In this document: piece by piece, positions 19,197-29,300 of the stretch
How positions within the stretch are numbered: the first letter of the stretch is position 1
Layout: every line of letters begins with the position of its first letter
NCBI GenBank assembly: GCA_963972255.1
Contig: CAXATO010000011.1
Span: 62,001 to 126,000, forward strand
DNA length: 64,000 nucleotides
Origin: UBA1479 sp002706405
GTDB taxonomy: Bacteria; Pseudomonadota; Alphaproteobacteria; Rhodospirillales; Casp-alpha2
Direction: 5' to 3'
The notes under the pieces: generated by a model
What the model was told of the DNA's origin: nothing
The model's input: only the letters and a program-made list of their open reading frames with translations
The model's database searches: none
Position numbers and translations under genes: made by a program

Positions 19197-20045
19197 TCAG
19201 GGCTCGAAGGCGTCGAATGCGGCCTTGAAGCCGGCATGCCAGCGGGTCAGGGGCGGGCGGTTCTCGGTGATGTCGCGCGCCGCCCAGAGGATCCGCTTGG
19301 CGTCCATTTCCGGTGTGACCTCGCCGTCGGGGCAGAGAATGTAGAAATCGCCCCGGTCCAAGGCGTCCAGCATGTAATCGACCACCTGGTCGGGCCACCA
19401 GGCCCCCGGCCGGTGTGCGCGGTCGCCCGTCGTGGTCATGCCGGGGATCAACAGATGGGCGGTGACGGCGGTGTCGTCGCCGTTCCGCAATTCGTGCTGC
19501 AGCAGTTCCGTGTAGGCTTTCACGGCGGCCTTGGCGACGTTGTAATGGGGCCGGCCGGGCGGGTTGGTGATGCCCTGCTTGGAGCCGACGTTGACGATCA
19601 TCGCCGGTTTCCCCGCCGCGATCATGGCCGGGGCGAAGGCCTGGCAGCCGTTGATGACGCCGAACAGGCCGACGTCGATGGTCTTGCGCCAGTTATCCGG
19701 CTCATCCAGGCAGCCACCCGTGTGGCGGGCGACTGCGTTGTTCATTACAAGGGCAACGTCACCGAACGACGCCAGGACCCGATCCTTCAGCGCGGTCACG
19801 GCGGCGGCGTCGGCGACGTCCACGGCCATGGCCATCACGCGTCCGCCCTGGGCGGCGGCCTGAATGTCCTTCCGCGCGTGGTCGAGAGCCGTTTCATCCA
19901 GGTCGGCCAGACAAACGTCCATGCCGAGGGCGGCAAAGCGTTTGGCGGCGGCCAGGCCGATTCCGCTGGCGGCGCCCGTGACGACGGCGCCCCGCCCGGG
20001 GACGGTGACGGTCTTAAGGGCGGACAAGGGGGGTGTTTCCTGCAT
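19197..20045 (-). CDS. Short-chain dehydrogenase/reductase
   Basis: An SDR of 282 residues. It has TGAASGIGLA for dinucleotide binding, the acidic LADLDE after beta-2 (which suggests NAD(H)), NNAVA where NNAG is usual, and the active-site set VNVGSKQG and YNVAKAA. It is convergent with the SDR at 18398 and divergent from serA. The two SDRs differ in sequence and so are not a recent duplication. The substrate is unknown. Confidence 0.92.
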   Translation of the reverse strand: MQETPPLSALKTVTVPGRGAVVTGAASGIGLAAAKRFAALGMDVCLADLDETALDHARKDIQAAAQGGRVMAMAVDVADAAAVTALKDRVLASFGDVALVMNNAVARHTGGCLDEPDNWRKTIDVGLFGVINGCQAFAPAMIAAGKPAMIVNVGSKQGITNPPGRPHYNVAKAAVKAYTELLQHELRNGDDTAVTAHLLIPGMTTTGDRAHRPGAWWPDQVVDYMLDALDRGDFYILCPDGEVTPEMDAKRILWAARDITENRPPLTRWHAGFKAAFDAFEP

Positions 20046-20165
20046 CAGGGGCTCCTCGACGAAAAAGGCGCATGCGGCTCCTTATATCACTTGCGTCCCG
20101 GGGCGGGCTCCGGCATTTTGCGCCGCAACATGTACATCCCTCCCAATAAGCCGACTCAAGATACC

Positions 20166-21419
20166 ATGTCGAAAATCCAGAATCCGTCCCTGCCCAAGGA
20201 AAAGATCAAGGTCCTTCTGCTGGAAGGCATCTCGCCGAGTGCCTCCGCCATTTTCAAGGAAGCCGGGTATTCCAACGGCGAACGCTTGAAGACGGCCCTG
20301 GACGGCGACGCGCTGAAGGAAAAGCTGAAGGATGTGCGCATCCTGGGCATCCGTTCGCGTACGCAGCTGACCAAAGAGGTCATCGACGCGGCGCCGTCCT
20401 TGATGGCCGTGGGCTGCTTTTCCGTGGGCACCAATCAGATCGACCTGGACGCCGCGCGCAACAACGGGATTCCCGTGTTCAACGCGCCGTTTTCCAACAC
20501 CCGTTCCGTCGCCGAATTGACGATCGCCGAAGTCGTCATGCTGTTCCGCCGGACCTTTCCGCGCTCGCAGGCGGCCCATGCCGGGGGCTGGGACAAGTCC
20601 GCCGTCGGCTCGCGGGAAGTGCGCGGCAAGACGCTCGGCATCATCGGCTACGGCAACATCGGCAGCCAATTGGCGGTGATCGCCGAGGCCATGGGCCTGC
20701 GCGTCATCTACCACGACCGCACGGACAAGCTGCGCCACGGCAACGTGATGCCGTCGCGCGATCTGGAAGACCTGCTGCGGCAATCGGATGTGGTCACCCT
20801 GCATGTCCCGGAAACGCCGGACACCAAGGACATGATCGGGGAAAAGGAAATCCGCGCCATGAAGAAGGGCGCCTTCCTGATCAACAACTCGCGCGGCACG
20901 GTCCTCGATATTCCGGCCCTGGCCGCCGCCTTGAAGGACGGCCATCTGGGCGGTGCCGCCGTCGACGTGTTCCCCAAGGAGCCGTCGTCCAATTCCGAAG
21001 CCTTCGTGTCGCCCCTGCAGGGCCTGGATAACGTGATCCTGACGCCCCATGTCGGCGGTTCGACCGAAGAGGCCCAGGAACGCATCGGCGAAGAGGTCGC
21101 GCGCAAGCTGGTCGAATATTCCGACGTCGGCTCCACCGAAGGGGCGGTCAACTTCCCGCAGGCCCAGCTTTCGCCGCGTCAGGGTGGGACCCGCTTCATC
21201 CAGGTTCAGCGCAACCTGCCGGGCGAACTGCAGCGCCTGAACGAAGTGTTCGCCCGCAACAGCGTGAACATCGCCGCCCAGACCTATCAGACCGATGGCG
21301 AAATCGGTTATGTGGTGCTGGAAGCGGAAGGGGCGGTCGCCGATGCGGACGCGATCCTGGCGGAAATTCGCGACCTTTCCGGAACCATCCGCGCGCGCCT
21401 GCTGAACCGGGTCGCGTAA
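20166..21419 (+). CDS. serA: D-3-phosphoglycerate dehydrogenase
   Basis: The first step of serine synthesis from 3-phosphoglycerate. At 417 residues it matches the E. coli-type short SerA, not the long form common in many alphaproteobacteria. Residues about 10-315 hold the substrate and NAD domains: IRSRTQLTKEV, GCFSVGTNQIDLDAA, NAPFSNTRSVAEL, GIIGYGNIGSQLA, the catalytic Arg and Glu region NNSRGTVLDIPAL, and LTPHVGGSTEEAQ with the catalytic His. The last ~80 residues are the regulatory ACT domain (IQVQRNLPGELQRLNEVF), implying serine feedback. An ATG at 20129 is in frame but adds non-conserved residues. Confidence 0.95.
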   Translation: MSKIQNPSLPKEKIKVLLLEGISPSASAIFKEAGYSNGERLKTALDGDALKEKLKDVRILGIRSRTQLTKEVIDAAPSLMAVGCFSVGTNQIDLDAARNNGIPVFNAPFSNTRSVAELTIAEVVMLFRRTFPRSQAAHAGGWDKSAVGSREVRGKTLGIIGYGNIGSQLAVIAEAMGLRVIYHDRTDKLRHGNVMPSRDLEDLLRQSDVVTLHVPETPDTKDMIGEKEIRAMKKGAFLINNSRGTVLDIPALAAALKDGHLGGAAVDVFPKEPSSNSEAFVSPLQGLDNVILTPHVGGSTEEAQERIGEEVARKLVEYSDVGSTEGAVNFPQAQLSPRQGGTRFIQVQRNLPGELQRLNEVFARNSVNIAAQTYQTDGEIGYVVLEAEGAVADADAILAEIRDLSGTIRARLLNRVA

Positions 21420-21526
21420 CCCGCCCGCGGGACGGCGCCGCACACGAAGATGTCACTCGCGGTGAAATCGCGGACTGTGTAGAATTTCGGCAATCCGAAC
21501 CTCATAGATTGCCGGGAGTTCACGCC

Positions 21527-22165
21527 ATGAAAACCCTTACCCGCCGCCGCTTTGCGGCCCTCACTGTTTTGTCGGTCTTGGGTGCCGTCGCCTTGGCCGC
21601 GCCGTCCCCGGCGCAGGCCGATCCCGTGGTCGGCAGCCCGGCCCCGGGATTCACGGGCACCGACACCAAGGGCCAGAAGGTCAGCCTTGCCGACTACCTG
21701 GGCAAGACCGTGATCCTGGAATGGACCAATCACGACTGTCCGTTCGTGGTAAAGCATTATTCCTCGGGCAACATGCAGATGACCCAGAAAAAGGCTGTCG
21801 AAGACGGCGTTGTCTGGCTGTCGGTGATATCCTCGGCGCCGGGGGAGCAGGGCCATGTCAGCGGCGCGGAAGCGGACGCCTTGACCCAGTCGCGCAACGC
21901 CAGCCCCTCCGCGGTGCTGCTTGATCCGACCGGCGAAATCGGCCGCCTGTACAATGCGCGCACCACCCCGCACATGTTCATCATCGATACAAAGGGGCTG
22001 CTCACCTATCACGGGGCGATCGACAGCATCAAATCAACGGCTGTGACCGATATTCCCAAGGCGCAGAATTATGTGCTCAACGCGCTGGCCCAGATGAAGG
22101 CAGGCCAACCGGTCAAGCCGCATGGCACGCGGCCTTATGGCTGCAGCGTGAAATACGGCTCGTAG
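21527..22165 (+). CDS. Exported redoxin (thioredoxin-fold) protein
   Basis: A 212-residue AhpC/TSA-like thioredoxin-fold protein. The N-terminus MKTLTRRRFAALTVLSVLGA carries a TRRRF twin-arginine-like motif and a cleavage-like AQA, so it should act in the periplasm, possibly via Tat. The active-site segment is TNHDCPFVVKHY, a single cysteine instead of CxxC, and a second cysteine lies near the end in PYGCSVKY; both are usual for this subfamily. A GGGAG ribosome site precedes the ATG. The reductase partner is not apparent here. Confidence 0.85.
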   Translation: MKTLTRRRFAALTVLSVLGAVALAAPSPAQADPVVGSPAPGFTGTDTKGQKVSLADYLGKTVILEWTNHDCPFVVKHYSSGNMQMTQKKAVEDGVVWLSVISSAPGEQGHVSGAEADALTQSRNASPSAVLLDPTGEIGRLYNARTTPHMFIIDTKGLLTYHGAIDSIKSTAVTDIPKAQNYVLNALAQMKAGQPVKPHGTRPYGCSVKYGS

Positions 22166-22421
22166 CCCGGCGTCGTGACCGCGGCGTAAACCCTCCGGTC
22201 GGACGGCTTTCCAGCCGCCGACCGACCGACCCTTGGTTCCGGCAGGCCTTCGAACGCGCCGCGGTCAGGTATTACCCACCCCATACTTTTGTGTCCGCAA
22301 CCACGTCTCCCGGTCAGCAGATATCGCTGGCCGGTCGATGTACGCTTTCGGCTGTTACAAATGGGAAACATTCTCGTATTCGGGGGAGGCGGGAATAGCG
22401 CGTAAGAAAAAGGAAGCCGAA

Positions 22422-22796
22422 ATGGCTAACATTCTCGTCGTTGACGACGACACCGATCACCGGGAATTCGTGGTGCAGTTGCTCGAGCGTCTCGGTCACT
22501 CGGTGATCGCCGCGGAAAATGGGCAGCGCTGCTTAGGCCTGCTGCGGGATCACGCGGTTGATGCCATCATCACCGATATCTTCATGCCCGGTTCCGACGG
22601 TATCGAATTGATCACAGAATTGAAGAAGATGGGTTCCCAAATTCCCGTGCTTGGCATGACCGGCGGATTCAAAGGCGTGATCCGTCCTTATGAAAACCTG
22701 TTCGCGGTTTTGGCGAACGCCAAGGTTCTGCACAAGCCGTTTGGTACGAAGGTCCTGGAAACGGCCTTGGGAGAGGTTTTGGTCGATGCCGCGTAG
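22422..22796 (+). CDS. Single-domain response regulator
   Basis: A CheY-like receiver of 124 residues. It has the acidic pair in ILVVDDD, the phospho-acceptor Asp52 in IITDIFMPGSDG, the Thr in LGMTGGF and the Lys in LHKPFG. There is no output domain. It precedes a small coiled-coil gene and the giant hybrid kinase, for which it is the obvious partner (inference from location). A CATACTT half-site lies upstream at 22282. The ATG at 22422 has an AGGAAG ribosome site; the open frame extends further upstream but is not receiver-like. Confidence 0.9.
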   Translation: MANILVVDDDTDHREFVVQLLERLGHSVIAAENGQRCLGLLRDHAVDAIITDIFMPGSDGIELITELKKMGSQIPVLGMTGGFKGVIRPYENLFAVLANAKVLHKPFGTKVLETALGEVLVDAA

Positions 22797-23118
22797 ATTC
22801 GAAGGAAATGATGCCAAGCGCGTCAAGGTTGCCCGCCAACAGGGGACGACCTTGGATCGACTGCGCAAAGCCGTGGAGGCCCTGGATCGGGAAAACCGGG
22901 ACATACAGGCCGAGGTTGAGGAATTCCAGGGCCAGATCGGCGGGCTGCGCCGCAGCGTCGCTGACCTGGTCGGGTTCGCGGATGACCAACCGGTTCGGGA
23001 GTCCGGCGACCAAAATGATAGCCTGCGCGGCGTCGGCCGACCGGCTGGTGAGGTGGCGGACAGCCGGGGGGAAGACGCCAAGGACGCCCTCAACACGCCG
23101 TCCAGGGACATGGCCTGA
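22786..23118 (+). CDS. Small charged coiled-coil protein, 110 aa
   Basis: Starts MPRRFEGNDAKRVKVARQQG and continues with a heptad-like stretch (LDRLRKAVEALDRENRDIQ, then AEVEEFQGQIGGLRRSVADL) that should form a coiled coil, followed by a polar, probably disordered tail. It overlaps the 3' end of the response regulator gene by 11 bases, with a GAGAGG site inside that gene, so it is translationally coupled. I do not recognise the family. It may scaffold the response regulator or the kinase downstream. Confidence 0.6.
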   Translation: MPRRFEGNDAKRVKVARQQGTTLDRLRKAVEALDRENRDIQAEVEEFQGQIGGLRRSVADLVGFADDQPVRESGDQNDSLRGVGRPAGEVADSRGEDAKDALNTPSRDMA

Positions 23119-23380
23119 CCGGGCCCGCCGATCTCGATCATCAGGAATTGACGTTAAGGTCGTTGCCGAGGATATCGAAGTGGATATGCCGGTCCGTTTC
23201 CTCAGATTGCGAGGCGACCGTGGCCCCGAGGTCCCTGCTCAGTGGTCCGTTGCCGCCCCAGGAAGCCTTCCGGCTTGCCGTGACGGGCGGCGAATGAAAA
23301 GATCGGACCGCACTTCAATTCCCAGGGACATGCCGGCGCGCGTGGACCGCAGTCATTGAATCCGTTCCGGGAGGGGCTGA

Positions 23381-26300
23381 ATGTCGCGGGCACCATCGAA
23401 CAAGTCGACGAAGGCGGGGCAAGCCGACGCCGCGAGCGGTGACCGTGCCGGCGCGGAGGCGCGTGTTCTCGACTTCGCCCGGGTCAGTGCCGATTGGTTC
23501 TGGGAGACGGATGCCGGTGACCGCTTCACCTTTGTTTCCGATCAGATCATCACCGCAGCGGGGATGCGGCCCGAGGACTGCATCGGCAAAACGCGCCAGG
23601 ATCTTCACGGATCCGTCCCCCAAGACGCAGCCTGGGCCGCTTATCGCAAGATCATTGATGCCCAGGAACCGTTTCGTGATTTCACGCTGATCATCGCCGG
23701 TGCCGGCGGCACGACATTTCCCATCGCGATCAGCGGAGTGCCGGTATTCGACGGCGGCAGGTTCATGGGATACCGCGGAACCGGACGGCGGGCTTCCCAG
23801 GGCGAAGTCATCGAAAAAATGATCCGCAACATCGTCGGCGCCACGTCCAAGGCCGTCGGTCGGGACTTTCTGGAGCAGATCGCCCAGGCTCTGTGGCGGG
23901 AATTGACCGTCGACCAGGTCTACATCTCCCGCCTGTCGGACGACGGCATGACCGCGGAAAGCGTGGTCGCGGTCGTCGACGGCATGCGGAGCGAGAACAT
24001 CAGCTATTCCGTTGCCGGCGGTCCCTGTGAGGCGGTAACGCGCGCCACCAATCTTTGTGTTTTTCCGCGTGGAGTCGCCGCCGATTTCCCCAAAGACCGC
24101 TTTCTTGCCGACCAAGGCGTCGAAGGCTATATCGGCGTTCCACTGCAGGGGGCCAATGGCCGTTGTCTCGGCCTGATGGTGGCGCTGTCCCGTCAGCCGA
24201 TGATCCTGGAAGACCTGCACAAGCTGGCGTTCGAATTCTTCGCGGGCCGGGTCGCCGCGGAGCTGGACCGTTCCCTGGCCGAAGAAGAATTGCGGCGCCG
24301 GGATGCCCTGTTGTCGGCGATTGTCGACAACATTCCCCACGGGCTCACGGTGAAGGACCCGGGCGGACATTTTATGTTGGTCAACAAGGAGTTCACGCGC
24401 CGCTACGGGGTGTCCCGTGATGAAATCCTTGGGCAGTCGAACGACAAGCTCTTCCCCGACCCGGAAAGCGGCGTCGCGTTGTCGCGGGCCCAGGAAAAGG
24501 ACGTTGCGGAAAGCGGCAGGATCGTCGTCCGCGAGCAGGATCGCCGGTTCTTGGACGGAACGCATCGCCGTTTGGAAATCGTCAAGTTTCCCATTTCCGA
24601 TGACGATGGCCAGTTGATGGCGGTCGGCACGCTTGGTGTCGACATCACCCAGCGCGACAAGTGGGAGCGGGATGCGCGCGACCGCGAACGGGTCTTGAAA
24701 GGGTATCACAAGGCTCTCGACCGCATTGTCGCCAGCGACGAAATGGCGTCGGACGATGCGGGGGATGCCTTTGCGCTGTTGACCCGGGTCGCCGCTGAAA
24801 CCCTGAATGTGGAGAGGGTCAGCGTGTGGCGCGCCGCCCAGGACCTGAGTGACATCACGTGCCTGGACATCTACGAGATGAGCAAGGCCGTTCATACCAG
24901 CGGCAGGGTTCTCCGCCGTGATCAGTATCCTCAGTATTTCAGAGCGCTGCAGCAGGTCGAGGTGATCGACGCCCATGATGCCTGCTCGGACCCCCGAACT
25001 GCGGAACTGGTCGATCAATACCTGGTCGAACACGGCATTTCCTCCACGCTTGATGCGGTGGTCCACGTCGGCGACGAATTGAAAGGGGTGTTGTGCCTGG
25101 AGCATGTGGGCGCGCGGCGGGAGTGGACACTCGAAGAACAATCCCTGGCGCGTTCTCTTGCCGCCCTGACGTCGTTGATCCTGGCCCGCCAGGAACAACA
25201 GGAGGCCGAGCGCGCGCGACAATCCATCGAGCAACGGTTCAGCAGTGTCGTCAACGCGTTGCCCAGCGCCTTGTCGCTCAAGGACAAAGATCATCGCTAC
25301 GTCTTCGTCAACAAGGTTTATGAACAGAGTTACGGCGTGCGCGCAGAAGACACCTACGACAAGAAGATCAGCGAACTGGGCCTGAACACGCCGGAAATTC
25401 TGGAGGCCATTGACGCCGAGGACAGGGCTGTTTTTCGCGAAGGAAAGTCATTCACCAGTGAATCGACCCGCGTCGGCCGCGACGGCCTCGAACGCTCGGC
25501 GTTGGTTTCGAAGTTTCCCATTTATGACAAGGACGGCAATGTCGAACTGATCGCCACCCTGTGGACGGATATCTCGGAACAGGTTTCCGTGCGGAAAACG
25601 CTGGAGAACGCCCGGGCACGCCTTCGCGCGATTACCGACAATGTTCCGATCATGCTCTCGTTGAAAGGGCTGGACGGACGTTACCTGGAAGGCAACGCGG
25701 GCTTTGCCCGTTGGCATCGGATTGATCCGCGCACGGTTGCCGGCCTGCGGTCGGGCGACCTCGTGAACCCGGGCCGGGCGGCAATCGTCGAAGCCCTGGA
25801 TCAGCGTGTGATTGAAACCGGCGAGGTCGTCGTCGAGGAAACGGTTTCCGAACTTCAACGCCGGCCCGATGGATTGCCGACGATTTTCCGTATGATCAAA
25901 TTCCCGGTGCACGATGCGCAGGGAAACATCATGGCCGTCGGCACGGCGATGACGGACATCACCGAACAGAAGCTGGCGCAGCGGGCGTTGGAAGAAACCC
26001 AGGCGCGGCTCATGGCGATCACGGACAACGTGCCGATCATGTTGTCGCTCAAGGACAGAGACGGCATCTATCAACACTGCAACGCCAAGTTCGCGGATTG
26101 GCATGGTGCTCGCCCTGAACAGATCATCGGCAAAACATCTGGAGATCTGCTGCCGCTCGAACGTGCCGCGACGGTCGAGAAAATCGATCGTGATGTCATC
26201 AAGACGGGCGAAGTCCAGGTGTTCGAAATCGAAACGGCGTTCGACCACTTGAAGGACGGCGTGCCGGTGATCCTGCGCCAGTTCAAATTCCCGATCCGCG

Positions 26301-29300
26301 ACAGCAGCGGCCGGATCACCGGTGTCGGTACGGCGATTCTCGATATCACCGACGAACGCCGCGCGGAACAGGCACTACAGGCGCATCTTGAAAAGCTCGA
26401 AGACATGGTCGCCGACCGGACCGTGGAATTGACTCAGGAAATTGCCGAGCGTCGGCGAGCCGAGGCCGATCTTCGCCGGTCAGAGGCGAACCTGCGGGCA
26501 ATATTGGAAAAAAGCCCCGTTGGGGTTGCCGTCGTCGCCCGTGCGCCGCGTCGCCGGCTGTTCGTCAACCAAAGCTTCCTCGACATGTTCGGCGCCGAAA
26601 ACGAAGACGAACTCAATGCGGTTTCCATGGCGGAAACCTATGTCGACCCGGAAGATTTGGAGCGGCTCAGCGCGCAATTCGATCAGGAAGGTGCCATCGA
26701 TGCGGCCGAGGTCCGCCGCCGACGCCTGGACGGACGCCAGATGTGGCTGTTGATGGATTCGCGGATCGTCGAGTTCGAAGGCGAGCGTGCGGCCCTGGTT
26801 TGGCACTACGACATCACCAACCGGAAAGAGGCTGAGGAAGCGCTGGCCCGCCAGGCGGAAGTCCTTGAGCAAACCGTCGCGGAGCGCACCCGCGACCTGC
26901 AGACCAGCGAGCAGCTTCTCAAATCGGTGTTCGACCATCTGCCCGTGGGGGTTTTGATCAAGGATGCCGATCTGCGCCTGGAAAGAACGAACCCCGTCTA
27001 TCGCCGGTGGTACGGCATCGATTTCGAATCCAAGATCGGGGAATCGGACACCCTTGTTAGCGGCGAGCAGGCGGACGATCAGGACATCCGTCATCGGAAG
27101 GCGCAAGAGCGGGAGGTTCTGAAGACCGGTGAGATCCGCACGCGCGAGGTCGCGCATCGCTTCGTGGATGGGCGCCTTCATTCACTGAAGGTGACCAAGT
27201 TCCCGATTTTTGACAGTCAGGGCAAAGTGTCGCGGGTCGGATCCGTCAGCATCGACATGACGCAGGAGGTCGATGCCCGCCGGGCACTTGAGCGTCATGA
27301 GCGTTTGCTGCGGTCCCTGATCGACAATCTGCCGGTCAGCGTCACGATGACGGACAGCCATAAGCGCTACAACCTCGTCAACCAGACCTTCTGTGATTGG
27401 TATGGGATGAGCCAAGATGAGGTGATCGGAAGCGATATTCTCGGCCTCGCCGACCGTATGAATGCCGACGGCAATATGGTCAGAGAGCAGGAAGCCAAGG
27501 CCCGGATCGAAGGCAAATCTCTGTCGCGAGAAACCGAGCGCCCGTTTGCCGACAATTCGATCCATAATTTGCTGATTACCAAATACCCGTTCATCGACGA
27601 ATCCGGAGAAGTGACGGGCGTGGTGTCGGTCGCTGTCGATCTGACTGATCTGCGGGATCGGGAGCGCCAATTGTCGACCTTGGTCGAGAATGTTCCCGGG
27701 CTGGTCTTCCGAACCCTCCGCCGCCCCGACGGCAGTATTCACGTCGAATTCCTCAGTGAAGGGGTCAAGGATATCCTGGGTGAGGACGCGGCGACGATTA
27801 TGGCGCGCGTGAATGCGGGCGACCTCTCGATGTTCCACACGGATTCCAGAGACGAATATGCGGCCGAGTCCATTCGCTGCTTCCGTGAGGGACGGCCTTT
27901 CGATCTAATTTACCGCATGGTGGCAAAAGGTGGTGAAGCTCGTTGGGTGCATGAACGCAGTCGAGTGATCCAAGAAACCGATGGTGGTTGGTTGGTCGAG
28001 GGGATTGTCCTCGACGTTACCGAACAGAAACTGGCGGATGACGCGCTGCGTCAGAACCAGGCCTGGATGCGGGCGTTCACCGATAATCTGCCCATCTATC
28101 TGAACCTCAAGGATACCGAAGGCAGATATGTCTTCGTCAACCGACTGTTCGCCGACATTCGGCGCGACAAAAGCGTCAGTTTCGTCGGCAAGACGCCGCA
28201 AGAGGCGCTCCAGAACCGGGCGTCCAATGATTTGCTTGAGATGGACCGGGAGGTCCTGGCCACGGGCGAGGTCAAGGACTTCGAATCCCATGCCCGAAGC
28301 GAGGAATTGAAGGGCCGGCTCCTGCGCTTCATCAAATTTCCGGTGCGTGACGAGGAAGGAACCGTCATCGGCGTCGGCACGGCGGCGATGGACATCACGG
28401 ACAAGAAACGGGCCGAGAACACCATTCGGGAGAGCGAGGCCAGGCTCCAGGCGATTACCCAGAATGCCCCCATGCTGCTTAACCTCAAGGACAAGGAAGG
28501 GCGGTATCAGTTCGTCAACGACATCTATGCCCAATGGGTACGCCGGCCCGTTGACGAAATCATCGGCAAGACGGTCAAAGATATTTTCCCCGATCATGTC
28601 ATCGATCTGATCATCGAACAGGAAGCCAAGGTTCTGACAACGGGCGAGCCCACCGAGTTCGAGGCCGAGGCGATGTCCACCCAGGGCGACGGCGCGCGGA
28701 CGATGCATTACATCAAGTTCCCCGTGCGTGACGATAAGGGCGATATGTTCGGCATCGGCACGGCGATCATGGACGTTACCGACCGTAAACGCGCCGACCT
28801 GGCATTGAAGGAAAGTGAAGCTCGGTTCCGCGGCCTGTTCGAGAACGCGCCCGCCGGGATCACCATCAAGACGACGACGGGCCGCTACCTGGCCATGAAC
28901 AAGACTTTCCTGGATTGGAAGGGATGGGATCTGGTCGACGTCGTGGGGCGCCATTCGGCCGACATGTTCGGCCCCGAGGTCGGTGTGCGGACCGACCAGG
29001 AAGACGCCAAGGTCATCGCCACGCGTCAACCCTTCATGAAAGAGGTCGTCATCAAATGCGCCGACGGCCGCAATCTGACCACGACCAACATCAAGGCTCC
29101 CATGTTGACGCCCGACGGGAAGGTCACGGGTGTGTGTTCGTTCTATGTCGACGTGTCCGAAATCCGCGAGATCGAGGTGCAGCTCCAACAGGCCCAGAAA
29201 ATGGAAGCCGTGGGCCGGCTGGCTGGCGGCATTGCCCACGATTTCAACAATCTGCTGGGCGCCATGATGGGCTTCAACGAATTCCTGATCGAAGATCTTC